A stretch of 64,000 bases of DNA from assembly GCA_018613055.1 (NCBI GenBank), contig JAGGQZ010000018.1:43251-107250 (forward strand), read 5' to 3'. Under the pieces are notes generated by a model. That model was not told the DNA's origin. It made no database searches and worked only from the letters and a program-made list of their open reading frames with translations. Of the stretch, positions 7,342 to 16,486 are shown piece by piece. Positions within the stretch are counted from its first letter, which is position 1. Every line of letters starts with the position of its first letter. This DNA is from Chryseobacterium sp. ISL-80 (GTDB taxonomy: Bacteria > Bacillota > Bacilli > Bacillales > Cytobacillaceae). The translations under genes and the position numbers were made by a program.

Positions 7342-8170
7342 ATTTAGGTATCGCTATTTTATTATCTTCAAGAAAACGGGTTGAATCAACCTTCCATTGT
7401 TCATTTCCCAAGAATCGGACAAGTACTATCTCTCCTGTAAAATTCCGTCCGCCTCTGCCTTTCATCTGCCAATTGATTTCCACAGGTACAGTCAAAGTCA
7501 ATTGATCTCCCACATCCTCAGCTGGCAAGACTTCCATCCGGTTAATATTGATATTCTCAATTTGCGGCAGCAGCTTTTTCCATTTAATGTCCTGAAGAGA
7601 GATAAATGAAACAATATAAGGATCCTGCTGTTTGATTCCTGCGATATAAGCATTAACCAAATCATATGGATCTGTTTGTTCCAGATATTTCTCAAGCTTT
7701 CCTGCCGATTTTAATATCATAAGTTTATGGGATAAATCCATAAAATTCGTACGGTGAGTTGTACTTCCGTAAAAGTGGATGCAAAAGTGCCCCGGAAAGT
7801 TATTTTTCAAGGCTCCGCCCCCATGCGGCATTCCGTGCATCGAAGCGGCGATTTTTTCTTTTTCCGAAATAACGATAATCGCCCTGCGCTTCCAGCTCCA
7901 TTTGCCATTGTAAATTTTCTTCATAATCGCAGTATCTTCCGATGTAAGAGGCTGCACATCCGCATGGTTGCTTCCGGCTCTCCTCTGGACCCGGAAACGG
8001 AGGCCTGTTTCCAGATCCATGACAGTGAACTTGCTGTATCTCGGCAGGATTTCATTAACTTCTTCCCACTGCGGCATTTTAACCTTGTCTGATTGTTTCT
8101 TAGCTTCCGCGCTTATGTCCGAAAAGGTTAGAAGCACCATCGCCATTATAAAAATTTTAAATGCATTCAT
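7340..8170 (-). CDS. Secreted protein with GHFCIHF-type domain
   Basis: A 276-residue exported protein with a signal peptide (~1-23, ending ISAEA). The central domain (~55-160) has RxSNHADVQPL, EDTAIMKKIYNGKWSW, IAASMHGMPHGGG and FPGHFCIHFYGSTTH segments. I know this domain from secreted Firmicutes proteins, usually attached to other exported domains. The His/Cys residues of GHFCIHF recall the L,D-transpeptidase site SHGCIR/GHGCI, but spacing differs, so I do not call it a transpeptidase. The C-terminal ~100 residues (VVSFISLQDIKW... VPVEINWQMKG) look like a separate beta domain. Function unknown. Confidence 0.7.
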   Translation of the reverse strand: MNAFKIFIMAMVLLTFSDISAEAKKQSDKVKMPQWEEVNEILPRYSKFTVMDLETGLRFRVQRRAGSNHADVQPLTSEDTAIMKKIYNGKWSWKRRAIIVISEKEKIAASMHGMPHGGGALKNNFPGHFCIHFYGSTTHRTNFMDLSHKLMILKSAGKLEKYLEQTDPYDLVNAYIAGIKQQDPYIVSFISLQDIKWKKLLPQIENININRMEVLPAEDVGDQLTLTVPVEINWQMKGRGGRNFTGEIVLVRFLGNEQWKVDSTRFLEDNKIAIPK

Positions 8171-8299
8171 AAGATCATCTCTTCTTAACCCGGCTTATTT
8201 TATTTAGTTCTATCCTGAGTATCATTCAGTTTTTTTTGCTACATGAAAGTTTTTGCTTTTACACTCTGTACTATTCAGGAAAAAAAATGAAAATAAAAA

Positions 8300-8316
8300 G
8301 CCCAGGATAGCTGGGC
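8300..8316 (-). terminator. Terminator downstream of the CobW-family gene
   Basis: GCCCAG / CTGGGC stem with a 5-nt loop and TTTTT on the minus strand, ~115 nt past the gene's stop. The 8171-8431 interval holds nothing else that I can support. Confidence 0.75.
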
Positions 8317-8431
8317 ATGTTCAATCATTATTATGGTTCTCTAGATAATCTTAATGAATTATCGATTGCGATCAAAAGTCTTTGATATAGATGTCTAACT
8401 TTTACCCGGGCTTAGATCCTTGATAACAGTC

Positions 8432-9346
8432 TTACTTTTCCAGTTTCCTTAACTGCTGTTCTATATTGTTCCAATCTGTAACCTGGCCGATGAAAACAAG
8501 GTTCAGCGGCATCTTCATGTATTCTTTCATATAAAATGGCATGCCATATGAATACTGGAATAAGTCGGGATACGTAGAATGGTCAAACCATACATATCCT
8601 TTAATCCGATAAATGGAATCTGGAAGTGCCCTTAAGAAATCTTCAAATGCCATTTGGCTTATCGCAGTCTCGAACCGGTAAACAAATGTACTCAGTCTTA
8701 AATCCGCCAACACATGTGAATCTGCGCTTTCCGCTTTTTTTGAATAGGATAATCCTTCCAAAAGCTTCATTGGCATCTTGGAATAGGAACTCAAAATACA
8801 TTTCGCTTTAGAGTTAAGACCTTGTAAGTCCATGCTGATTTTGGCCTGTTCAGACTCACTGAGCAGATCTGATTTATTGATAATGACCAGGTCAGCATGC
8901 TTGACTTGTTCAAGTAAAAGCTGATGGACCTGCGGATCGAGACTAGTTCTATTAAGCCATTGCGGTCCATCCACAGTCGTGATGATTCCTTTGATCATCA
9001 GTTTGTCTGCAAACAGCGGCGACAGCACTGCATCCAAAACTTCTACTGGATGTGCAGCACCTGTTGTTTCGATATAAATCGCATCGAGGTCATGATCGAA
9101 GAGCAATCCTTGAAGCTGGGATTCAAGTTTATCCTGGATTGTACAGCAAATGCACCCTCCTAATAACTCTTTCAACGGGACATCAGAATCGACGGCATCT
9201 GAATCAATCGATACACTTCCAAGCTCATTCATCATCACAGCTATGTTTCTTTCAGCCTCTTTTTCATGCTGTAAAAGACGCTTCAATAAAGTCGTTTTTC
9301 CTGTTCCCAGAAATCCTGACAAAATATAAACTTCTGCTTTTTTCAT
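8432..9346 (-). CDS. CobW/COG0523 GTP-dependent metallochaperone
   Basis: A 304-residue G3E GTPase started at the ATG at 9346; a GTG two codons upstream is closer to the weak ribosome site AGGCGA. Walker A GFLGTGKTT (11-19), the metal site GGCICC with Cys65, Cys67 and Cys68, and the guanine-specificity motif NKSD (157-160) are all present. The C-terminal CobW_C-like domain (~205-300) is complete. COG0523 proteins deliver zinc or other metals to client proteins, often under zinc limitation. No Zur box was recognised upstream, and neighbours do not point to a client. Confidence 0.88.
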   Translation of the reverse strand: MKKAEVYILSGFLGTGKTTLLKRLLQHEKEAERNIAVMMNELGSVSIDSDAVDSDVPLKELLGGCICCTIQDKLESQLQGLLFDHDLDAIYIETTGAAHPVEVLDAVLSPLFADKLMIKGIITTVDGPQWLNRTSLDPQVHQLLLEQVKHADLVIINKSDLLSESEQAKISMDLQGLNSKAKCILSSYSKMPMKLLEGLSYSKKAESADSHVLADLRLSTFVYRFETAISQMAFEDFLRALPDSIYRIKGYVWFDHSTYPDLFQYSYGMPFYMKEYMKMPLNLVFIGQVTDWNNIEQQLRKLEK

Positions 9347-9379
9347 TTTCACATTCGCCTATCTTTCCTAAGTAATATA

Positions 9380-9409
9380 GAAAATCTCCAGCAAAAGCTG
9401 GAGATTTTC
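9380..9409 (-). terminator. Terminator of ctpB
   Basis: Perfect 13-bp stem GAAAATCTCCAGC / GCTGGAGATTTTC with an AAAA loop, between ctpB and the CobW-family gene. Confidence 0.85.
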
Positions 9410-9448
9410 AAGTTACCACATTATTAGGTAATTCCTGTGCACCAACCG

Positions 9449-10951
9449 CTATTTCGCCATCTTCTGCTTTAACACTTGAAGCGCCTTTTGTACTTGCGGA
9501 TCATCTTTCTTAAGCTGTTCACGCAATCCATTCATCAGCTCGATGGTTGTGCTTCCTTTCAGGATACCTGTTTGTTCGATCTTTTTGGATTTCTGGAATT
9601 CGCTGACTGCTTCCTTCGTTTTTTCATCAAAAAATCCGTCTTCCCTTCCAGGGTCAAATCCAAGCGCCTTCAACATCTTTTGAGCTGATTTCACCTGCTC
9701 AGAGGCTGTTGAAACTGTCAGTTCAGTTTCCGGATCGATAAACGGCAGTGAAGCGTATTCCGGCATAGCCACTTCATAGTCCGGTTTGATGCCTTTTTTA
9801 TGGATCCAATTCCCTTTAGGTGTCAACCATTTATCTGTTGTGAACTTCATATTCGAACCGTCAGAAAAATCCTCCGCCCGCTGTACAGTCCCTTTGCCGA
9901 ATGACTTTTCACCCACCAATGGAACACCGGCAGATTCACTGACAGCTCCCGCCAGGATTTCCGATGCACTGGCGCTTCCTTTATCGATGACTACTACAAG
10001 AGGAAGCTTGTTGCCATTTTTATTTTCAGATGGATACTTTTTCACATTGCCATTGCGGTCTTCAACCTGGAATAGGATCTCTCCTTCAGGAACAAAAAGA
10101 CTTGATATTTTGATTGCCTGGTCAAGAAGTCCGCCTGGATTTTGGCGAAGGTCCAGGACAAGTCCTTTCATCCCCTGCTTTTGCAGGTCATTTAAAACAT
10201 TTACTAATTCATTAGCAGTGTTTTGTGAGAAATTCGTAATCTGGACTTTGGCAATTCCATCTTCAAGCATCTCACCATAAACTGTTTCAATCGGGATCGT
10301 ATCACGTGTGATGGTAACGTCAACCGGCTTTTCGGCCCCCTGGCGAAGAATGGACAACTTTACATCAGTCCCTTTTTCACCCCTAATGAGAGCTACGGCT
10401 TCAGTCGTACTCATACCTTGGAGACTTTTGCCGTCAACCGACATGATTTTATCCTCAGGCTGGAGCCCTGCTTTTTCAGCTGGAGAACCTTTTAGCGGAG
10501 TGACGATGGAAATGTAACCATCTCTCTCCTGGATTTCCGCTCCAATCCCTTCAAATGATGACGACAGACTCTGGTGGAAATTCTTCGCATCTTCCTGGCT
10601 CATATAATCTGAATACGGATCATCCAGTGAAGAAAGCATTCCATCTATCGCCCCATTGATAAGTTTTTCCTGGTCAATATCCTGGTAATATTCATTTTTC
10701 AAAGTGTCATATGCGTCGTATAGCTTTGCAAATTCTTCTCTTTCCCTTATAACCTGCACTGCTGGCTTGTCCTCACCGAAAGCAAGCGCAAAGGTAGTGA
10801 TTCCTGCTGTTAAAAAGACAAGAAAAAACAACAGCATTGCAAAGTGGAACTTTTTGATCCGAAGAAAACTATTCTTGTTCTCTGTTTCTTCCGCCTTATT
10901 TTGGCCTTCAAGCTCTTCCTTGTTTTCTTCATTTATATTTTGCTGATCCAA
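9449..10951 (-). CDS. ctpB: Carboxy-terminal processing protease (S41)
   Basis: A 500-residue membrane-anchored serine protease. A charged cytoplasmic tail is followed by a membrane helix (~38-58), a cap region, a PDZ domain (~130-205), the S41 protease domain and a C-terminal peptidoglycan-binding domain (~413-475). The catalytic Ser328 (GSASASE), Lys353 and Gln357 (GKGTVQ) keep the 25-residue and 4-residue spacing of B. subtilis CtpB. CtpB cleaves SpoIVFA (and regulates SpoIVB signalling) in the forespore-to-mother-cell sigma-K checkpoint. A second paralogue (CtpA) exists in Bacillus, so ctpB is favoured by architecture but not proven. The start is TTG at 10951; GGTGA/AAAGGG precede it. Confidence 0.85.
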   Translation of the reverse strand: MDQQNINEENKEELEGQNKAEETENKNSFLRIKKFHFAMLLFFLVFLTAGITTFALAFGEDKPAVQVIREREEFAKLYDAYDTLKNEYYQDIDQEKLINGAIDGMLSSLDDPYSDYMSQEDAKNFHQSLSSSFEGIGAEIQERDGYISIVTPLKGSPAEKAGLQPEDKIMSVDGKSLQGMSTTEAVALIRGEKGTDVKLSILRQGAEKPVDVTITRDTIPIETVYGEMLEDGIAKVQITNFSQNTANELVNVLNDLQKQGMKGLVLDLRQNPGGLLDQAIKISSLFVPEGEILFQVEDRNGNVKKYPSENKNGNKLPLVVVIDKGSASASEILAGAVSESAGVPLVGEKSFGKGTVQRAEDFSDGSNMKFTTDKWLTPKGNWIHKKGIKPDYEVAMPEYASLPFIDPETELTVSTASEQVKSAQKMLKALGFDPGREDGFFDEKTKEAVSEFQKSKKIEQTGILKGSTTIELMNGLREQLKKDDPQVQKALQVLKQKMAK

Positions 10952-11089
10952 CCCTTTTCACCACTTTCCAATCAAGCTTAAAATCCTTAATGATTAGAAT
11001 AACATTTTTACTCTGAAATTAACAGAAAAATAGGCAATGCACCTGAATTGTGCTGTATGCCTCCATGCAGCGGCCCTCCTATGAAACAA

Positions 11090-11136
11090 AAAGAGGCTGA
11101 CATAGGTCAAAACCATGACCTCTTGTCAGCCTCTTT
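11090..11136 (-). terminator. Terminator of the copA-copZ operon
   Basis: Long hairpin with outer arms AAAGAGGCTGACA / TGTCAGCCTCTTT and an inner GGTCA / TGACC stem, with T-rich flank on the minus strand immediately after copZ. Confidence 0.85.
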
Positions 11137-11141
11137 GAATC

Positions 11142-11348
11142 TTATTCTACATCGTAGCCTTGATCTTCAACAGCAGCCTTCATTTTGCTTACTTCCGCTT
11201 TAGAAGCATCGTATTCTACTTCAGCTTTTCCCTCTGATAATGAAACGACTACACTGGCCACACCGTCTACGCCCATCAAAGCGTTTTTAACTGCCTTTTC
11301 GCAGTGTCCGCATGTCATTCCTGATACATTTAAAGTTGTTTTTTCCAT
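11142..11348 (-). CDS. copZ: Copper chaperone CopZ
   Basis: A 68-residue HMA-domain protein with the copper-binding motif MTCGHC (Cys13, Cys16) and the conserved C-terminal DQGYDVE. It carries Cu(I) to the ATPase CopA. It lies 27 nt after copA in the same direction and shares its terminator. In B. subtilis the order is copZ then copA; here it is copA then copZ. Confidence 0.95.
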   Translation of the reverse strand: MEKTTLNVSGMTCGHCEKAVKNALMGVDGVASVVVSLSEGKAEVEYDASKAEVSKMKAAVEDQGYDVE

Positions 11349-11375
11349 TTTAACTCTTCCTCTCTCATAAAAAAT

Positions 11376-13772
11376 TTATAACTTAATCCGCTTCAAACGA
11401 AGGGAATTAGTCACTACAGAAACTGAACTGAATGCCATTGCCGCTCCTGCTACCCATGGCGCGAGGAGTCCCATGGCAGCGATTGGGATACCCGCTGAGT
11501 TGTATGCCAGTGCCCAGAACAAGTTTTGGCGAATGTTTTGCATTGTCTTTTTACTTAATGAGATTGCTTTAGGAATCAATGTTAATTCCCCACCAAGAAT
11601 GGTGACATCAGCAGCTTCAATTGCCACATCTGTCCCTGTACCAATCGCAATCCCGATATCGGCAAGGGCAAGTGCCGGCGCATCATTTATGCCGTCGCCG
11701 ACCATTGCGACTTTCTTGCCTTTAAGCTGAAGTTCTTTTACATGGTTTGCCTTTTCTTCCGGCAGTACTTCAGCAATGACATTTTCGACGCCAACCTGGG
11801 AGGCAATCGCATGGGCAGTACGCTTATTGTCACCGGTGAGCATATATACTTCGATGCCCATTGATTTAAGCTCTTCAATTGCCGTTTTGGCTGTTTCTTT
11901 CACAGTATCTGCCACGGCGACTATACCATTCACTTTATTATCGATGGCAATCAGCATGGCTGTTTTTCCTTCAGTCTCCAGCTTCTCCAGCTGTTCTTCG
12001 TATCTGTCAAATACGACTCCCGTCTGCTTCATCAGCTTTCTGGTTCCCACCAAAACTTTTTCACCCTTGATGACTGCTTCTATTCCGTGGCCTGGTATCG
12101 CTGAAAACTCATCCACCGGAAGGATCTCAATGTTATTTGCGCTGCCATATTCAACAACCGCCTCAGCAAGAGGGTGTTCTGAGGATTTCTCGGCTGATAC
12201 CAGATACTTAAGGATTTTTTCTTCTTCACCGAATATTTCTAAATCAGTTACACTTGGTTTACCTTTAGTAATTGTACCCGTTTTATCAAGAACAATAGCA
12301 TTAATTTTATGGGTAGCTTCTAAATGCTCCCCGCCCTTGAATAGGATTCCGTTTTCTGCACCTTTTCCTGTTCCCACCATAATGGAGGTTGGAGTTGCCA
12401 GCCCAAGTGCGCATGGGCAGGCGATGACGAGTACAGCAATCGCTGTTTCCAGAGATGATGCAAAATCACCAGGTGTAATCAAGAAATACCAGACAAGGAA
12501 TGTGACGATCGCAATCGCAACAACGATCGGAACAAAGATACCGGAAATCTGGTCGGCCACACGCTGGATTGGCGCCTTGCTTCCCTGTGCATCTTCTACG
12601 ACTTTGATTATTCCTGCAAGGGCGGTATCTTTACCGACCTTGGTTGCAGTCATTGTCAGAGTGCCGTTTTTATTGATTGTCGCACCGATCAATGGGTCGC
12701 CTGCAGACTTTTCAACCGGAATGGATTCCCCTGTTATCATGGCCTCATCGACAGCGGACTGTCCATTTAACACCTTGCCATCTACCGGAATCTTCTCGCC
12801 AGGCTTCACTAGTATGGTATCGTTGACTTTGACATCCTCGATTGGGATTTTCATTTCCTCGCCATCCCTGATGACGGTCGCTTCCTTTGCTTGCAGACTT
12901 AGAAGCTTCGAAATCGCTTCTGTTGTACGTCCTTTCGCAAGTGCCTCGAACAGTTTTCCAACAAGAATCAGGGTGATCAGTACCGCGCTCGTTTCAAAAT
13001 ACAAATGCGGCATATAGCCCGGGTTTCCGATTGTTTTAATTGCTTCTGCAAGACTGTAAAAATAAGCAGCAGAAGTACCAAGGGCAACAAGGACATCCAT
13101 ATTCGCACTTTTGTTTTTTAACGACTTATAGGCACCCACATAAAATTGGCCGCCAATCCAGAATTGGACTGGGGTCGCCAACAAGAGCTGGAACCATGGA
13201 TTCATCAGCAGATGCGGCATCGGCAGGCCAGTATCCCAAGGTGCATGGCCAATCATGGTGTACAAAAGCGGAAGCGACAAAAGAATGGATATTAATAACT
13301 TTCTTTTCTTTGCGTTAATTTCCTCTTCTTTTTGCTGTGCCTTTGCTTCACGCTGAATTTTTTCCTTGGCATCATAGCCAAGATCCTGTATTTTAGCGAT
13401 GATTTGATCAACGGACAGGACGGCACTGTTGAACTCAACTGAGGCGGATTCAGTCGCCAGGTTAACGGTGGCTGACTTCATACCATCCATTTTGTTCAGT
13501 ACCTTTTCAATCCTGGTCGAACAGGCCGCACAGGTCATGCCGAACACATCCAAATCCATCTTATCGTTTCTGACGCCGTACCCCAGGTCATTTATTTTGT
13601 TGAAAATATCATCAGGATTGATTTTCTCTTTATCGTATTGTACTGAGGCATTTTCCATCGCCAGGTTAACAGTTGCTTCGACTCCATCCATTTTATTCAG
13701 GACTTTTTCGATCCTTGTGGAGCAGGAAGCACACGTCATGCCTGTAATATCGACAGTCATTTGTTCTTTCAT
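11376..13772 (-). CDS. copA: Copper-exporting P1B-type ATPase CopA
   Basis: A 798-residue Cu(I) efflux ATPase from the ATG at 13772 (GGGGTG 6 nt upstream; the preceding TTG is less likely). Two N-terminal HMA domains have CxxC at 14/17 and 81/84. The transport domain has the TGES actuator motif (347-350), the membrane CPC motif (452-454), the phosphorylation site DKTGT (Asp496), the SEHPLAEA motif and the [10 protein letters not shown] hinge. Eight membrane helices are expected. It exports cytoplasmic copper received from CopZ. A promoter with a palindrome spanning its -10 lies upstream. No csoR gene is adjacent, unlike B. subtilis. Confidence 0.95.
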   Translation of the reverse strand: MKEQMTVDITGMTCASCSTRIEKVLNKMDGVEATVNLAMENASVQYDKEKINPDDIFNKINDLGYGVRNDKMDLDVFGMTCAACSTRIEKVLNKMDGMKSATVNLATESASVEFNSAVLSVDQIIAKIQDLGYDAKEKIQREAKAQQKEEEINAKKRKLLISILLSLPLLYTMIGHAPWDTGLPMPHLLMNPWFQLLLATPVQFWIGGQFYVGAYKSLKNKSANMDVLVALGTSAAYFYSLAEAIKTIGNPGYMPHLYFETSAVLITLILVGKLFEALAKGRTTEAISKLLSLQAKEATVIRDGEEMKIPIEDVKVNDTILVKPGEKIPVDGKVLNGQSAVDEAMITGESIPVEKSAGDPLIGATINKNGTLTMTATKVGKDTALAGIIKVVEDAQGSKAPIQRVADQISGIFVPIVVAIAIVTFLVWYFLITPGDFASSLETAIAVLVIACPCALGLATPTSIMVGTGKGAENGILFKGGEHLEATHKINAIVLDKTGTITKGKPSVTDLEIFGEEEKILKYLVSAEKSSEHPLAEAVVEYGSANNIEILPVDEFSAIPGHGIEAVIKGEKVLVGTRKLMKQTGVVFDRYEEQLEKLETEGKTAMLIAIDNKVNGIVAVADTVKETAKTAIEELKSMGIEVYMLTGDNKRTAHAIASQVGVENVIAEVLPEEKANHVKELQLKGKKVAMVGDGINDAPALALADIGIAIGTGTDVAIEAADVTILGGELTLIPKAISLSKKTMQNIRQNLFWALAYNSAGIPIAAMGLLAPWVAGAAMAFSSVSVVTNSLRLKRIKL

Positions 13773-13823
13773 CAATTACACCCCGTTTCGAACGATGATT
13801 TTTTAATCTTATCTTCACCACTT

Positions 13824-13852
13824 ACTATACCCCTGTATAGTATATTAATCAA
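13824..13852 (-). promoter_or_regulatory. copA promoter with palindromic operator
   Basis: Minus-strand TTGATT (13847-13852) and TATAGT (13824-13829) are 17 nt apart, a good sigma-A promoter. A perfect inverted repeat ACTATAC-CCCT-GTATAGT (13824-13841) covers the -10 and spacer and contains the TATACCCC tract seen in CsoR operators. A copper-responsive repressor of the CsoR family is the likely ligand; the gene for it is not adjacent. Confidence 0.65.
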
Positions 13853-13963
13853 CCAAAATGTTTGTGCTTTTTTAATTTTACCCTGTTTGACAAAGTATAC
13901 AGTTAAAAATATCACTATTCTTGCGGATATGGGAATAAGAGTTATTACATTTTTAAAACAAAA

Positions 13964-13984
13964 AGCCCGGCTTGCAGCCAGGCT
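13964..13984 (-). terminator. Terminator of yodJ
   Basis: AGCCTGGC / GCCGGGCT stem (minus strand) with a 5-nt loop followed by TTTTTGTTTT, directly after the carboxypeptidase gene. Confidence 0.8.
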
Positions 13985-13989
13985 CCCAA

Positions 13990-14841
13990 TTAGATTTTCT
14001 TCACATTTTCAAAATACTCTTCAAGTGTCCATTCATTTTCATAAATTTCGGTTGCCGCTTTTATGCCCACATACCGAAAATGCCACGGTTCATACATATA
14101 GCCTGTCAGCTCTTCCTTTCCTTTTGGATACCTCAGGATAAAGCCGTATTTATGAGCATTGTGGGCAAGCCAGACTCCTTCTTTTGTTGAACCGAATTGT
14201 TCATTCAGATTAAAATTATTGTTCTTGCTTGATATATCCATCGTCAAGCCTGTTTGGTGCTCACTGCTTCCAGGTCTGGCAACTGCCTCAAGGGCCTTTT
14301 CTTCGCCTACCTTATTGACCTCAGCTTTGAACAGGGTTTCCTGTCGGCCATATGACCTGTAACCGGAAACGGCAGCAAGTTCGATTCCATCATTCCTTGC
14401 TCCTGCAAACATCTTTTCCATAGCTTCTGCAGCCTCTTTCCTCATAAGGCTCTTTTCAAGCTTTGCATCTCCAAAAGAAAATTGGACTTTCGGCCGAACG
14501 AGGTCGCCGGGAATATAATTGCCTGGCAATCCAAAAATCTTATTGACAAGCGCCAAAGTGTTCTGCGGGTTCTGGATGACATTCTTGCCGTCCGCCTGCT
14601 GGACCACATTGAAATAAGCCGCTTCAAGTGTCAATGCTTCATTTTCAGGCTTGTCCCCTTGAGGATCCTCGTTTTCCATGTTGTTCTGCTCAGGTTCTGT
14701 TACTTCTGCTGGCTTGTCATCCTGTTTATCTTGTCCAACTAGTTTTTCTCCCAAGTAAGGAATTTTCTCTAGATAAGGCTCAACAGGTGCACACCCTGTC
14801 AATAATATTGGCAAGGCGATTACTGGTAATATTTTTTTCAT
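13990..14841 (-). CDS. yodJ: VanY-type D-Ala-D-Ala carboxypeptidase lipoprotein
   Basis: A 283-residue lipoprotein from the ATG at 14841 (GGTGG 5 nt upstream), with lipobox L-L-T-G-C and Cys17. After an acidic Glu/Asn/Pro-rich linker (~30-65) comes a LAS-type (VanY/DacC) zinc peptidase domain: SGYRSYGRQ, SSEHQTGLTMDIS carrying the first zinc His and Asp, and EPWHFRYVG carrying the last His. These trim the terminal D-Ala from wall peptides. Position next to deoD matches yodJ-deoD of B. subtilis, which supports the symbol. Confidence 0.88.
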   Translation of the reverse strand: MKKILPVIALPILLTGCAPVEPYLEKIPYLGEKLVGQDKQDDKPAEVTEPEQNNMENEDPQGDKPENEALTLEAAYFNVVQQADGKNVIQNPQNTLALVNKIFGLPGNYIPGDLVRPKVQFSFGDAKLEKSLMRKEAAEAMEKMFAGARNDGIELAAVSGYRSYGRQETLFKAEVNKVGEEKALEAVARPGSSEHQTGLTMDISSKNNNFNLNEQFGSTKEGVWLAHNAHKYGFILRYPKGKEELTGYMYEPWHFRYVGIKAATEIYENEWTLEEYFENVKKI

Positions 14842-15008
14842 TATGTCCACCAATCTTCAACATTTTAAGGCAATAACACCATTCTAACATTTTTCAACAA
14901 ACTTTCGAATGGCCTTTTTTCCCATTATCCCTGTTATTCATTATACCTGGTTTTGGGAAATGCAAACTGAATCAGTATAACCATTAGAGACAGTATGCTT
15001 GGATGGTA

Positions 15009-15343
15009 AAAATGTCCGTCAAAATCGGGTTCTTAGACATTTTGATTACACTTTCCCTCCGAAATGTCCTTTAAACACGATTTCTACGACTTTTTGATTA
15101 CACTCTATCCTCAAAATGTCCATTAAATACGGTTTCTTAGACATTTTTGCTTCTCTCTGCCTCCAAAATGTCCTTTAAACACCATTTCTTAGACAGTTTG
15201 GCTTCTCTCTGCCTTCAAAATGTCTTTTAAACACCATTTCTTAGACATTTTGGTTACACTCTCCTCTCAAAATGTCCATTAAACACAGTTTCTTAGACAT
15301 TTTGACTTCCCTCTGCCTTCAAAATGTCATTTAAACTATTAGG
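15009..15343. repeat. Tandem 52-bp hairpin array 1 (6.4 units)
   Basis: Units begin at 15009, 15061, 15113, 15165, 15217, 15269 and 15321 (last partial), an exact 52-bp period. Most have an inverted repeat AAAATGTC / GACATTTT around a 19-nt loop rich in TTAAACAC and TTTCTTA, then a ~17-nt pyrimidine-rich linker (CTCTGCCTTC-like). Unit 2 has lost the right arm (ACGACTTTTT) and unit 4 has one mismatch. The array fills the gap between the deoD terminator and yodJ; I see no gene or CRISPR-like spacer in it. Confidence 0.9.
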
Positions 15344-15386
15344 TATTTCGAATTTCCTGAATTCTGGACACGAAATATAACTAAAT

Positions 15387-15415
15387 AAAACCCTCTCCTC
15401 AAAGGAAAGGGTTTT
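15387..15415 (-). terminator. Terminator of deoD
   Basis: AAAACCCT-C-TCCT / AGGA-A-AGGGTTTT hairpin eight nt past the deoD stop, with A/T tracts on both sides. Confidence 0.8.
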
Positions 15416-15422
15416 CAAATCA

Positions 15423-16127
15423 TTATTCTTTTATGGCTGCTTCGAGTGCTACTTCAATCATGTCGTTGAAGGTTGTTTGGCGTTCTTCTGATGTCGTTTC
15501 TTCACCGGTGAGGATATGGTCGCTGACTGTCAGGATAGAAAGTGCTTTGCGATCGTATTTGGCAGCCAGTGTATAGAGTGCTGTTGTTTCCATTTCGACC
15601 GCTAAAATTTGATACTGGGCCCATTTTTCCAATTCTGCATTATCATTGTAGAACTGGTCAGCAGTGAACACATTACCTACTTTAAGGTTTAAGCCTTTTT
15701 CAAGACCTGTATTGTAGGCTTTGTACAATAAATTGAAATTTGCTGTTGGAGCAAAGTCCACTCCGCCGAAAGTAAGGCGGTTCATTTGAGAGTCGGTTGA
15801 TGAGCTCATTGCCAGGATTACGTCACGGACTTTGACATCCTTTTGGATGGCTCCGCAAGTGCCCACGCGAATCAGGTTTTGGACATTATAGCTATTCATC
15901 AACTCATTGATATAAATTGAAATGGACGGCACGCCCATGCCAGTACCCTGGACGGAAACCCTCTTGCCTTTGTATGTGCCTGTGTACCCAAACATATTTC
16001 TGACTTCATTATATAACTTTGCATCTTCAAGGAATGTTTCAGCAATGTATTTTGCCCTCAAAGGATCCCCCGGAAGCAATACCGTTTCTGCGATGTCATT
16101 TTCTTTAGCACCAATATGTACACTCAT
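15423..16127 (-). CDS. deoD: Purine nucleoside phosphorylase DeoD
   Basis: A 234-residue hexameric (PNP family 1) phosphorylase that splits purine (deoxy)nucleosides with phosphate in salvage. It shows the start [24 protein letters not shown] (first 20 residues cover the phosphate loop GDP), RVGTCGAIQ, the EMETTALY segment binding the ribose, and the catalytic Asp of VSDHIL. Length is typical. It is a single-gene unit between yodJ and a small-protein region, as in B. subtilis. Confidence 0.95.
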   Translation of the reverse strand: MSVHIGAKENDIAETVLLPGDPLRAKYIAETFLEDAKLYNEVRNMFGYTGTYKGKRVSVQGTGMGVPSISIYINELMNSYNVQNLIRVGTCGAIQKDVKVRDVILAMSSSTDSQMNRLTFGGVDFAPTANFNLLYKAYNTGLEKGLNLKVGNVFTADQFYNDNAELEKWAQYQILAVEMETTALYTLAAKYDRKALSILTVSDHILTGEETTSEERQTTFNDMIEVALEAAIKE

Positions 16128-16312
16128 TCAAATAATCCTCCATCCTATAGGTTGCTACCTCAAAACTATACCACAATATAGTTAAGCAGGAAAATCTTCA
16201 GTTTCATGACAAAATTGTTAAAAGGGCAAGCTAGAAATAGCTTTACCGAAGCTGAAATAAAACATTCTCTAAGACAGAGTAACTGAAAAAAGACATGAAG
16301 GAGATTGAGCTA

Positions 16313-16444
16313 ATGGGTAAAAAACATCGCAATCGCATCAATTCACCTAAGAAAAATAACCATATCCCTCCTGAAGCAATCGTTGCCGAGCAAGAAGCAC
16401 ACGGCAAAGAATTTTCAGCTAACGGAAGAAAGAAACAAGGATAA
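16313..16444 (+). CDS. Small basic protein, 43 aa
   Basis: An ATG preceded by GAAGGAG at a good distance opens a 43-codon frame: a very basic start (MGKKHRNRINSPKKNN), a short PPEAIVAEQEAHGKEF helix, and a GRKKQG end. It is followed at once by a strong bidirectional terminator. Size, charge and Asn/Lys content resemble small spore or nucleoid-associated proteins of Bacillus, but I do not recognise the family with certainty. It is convergent with spo0M. Confidence 0.65.
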   Translation: MGKKHRNRINSPKKNNHIPPEAIVAEQEAHGKEFSANGRKKQG

Positions 16445-16449
16445 AAAAA

Positions 16450-16475
16450 GACGATGAAGCTTTCGCTTCATCGTC
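16450..16475. terminator. Bidirectional terminator
   Basis: Perfect GACGATGAAGC / GCTTCATCGTC stem with a 4-nt loop between the 43-aa gene and spo0M, A-run on one side and T-rich on the other. Confidence 0.85.
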
Positions 16476-16486
16476 TCATCAAATTT

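Noticed and set aside
9786-10280. 164-codon plus-strand frame
   Set aside because: Antisense shadow of ctpB without a start signal.
11776-13017. 413-codon plus-strand frame
   Set aside because: Antisense shadow of copA; Ser/Thr-rich peptide typical of the reverse frame of a GC-balanced gene, no ribosome site.
15009-15343. CRISPR array
   Set aside because: Units have no unique spacers: loops and linkers are repeated as well as arms, the period is shorter than repeat plus spacer, and no cas gene is present. The same applies to 30817-31466.
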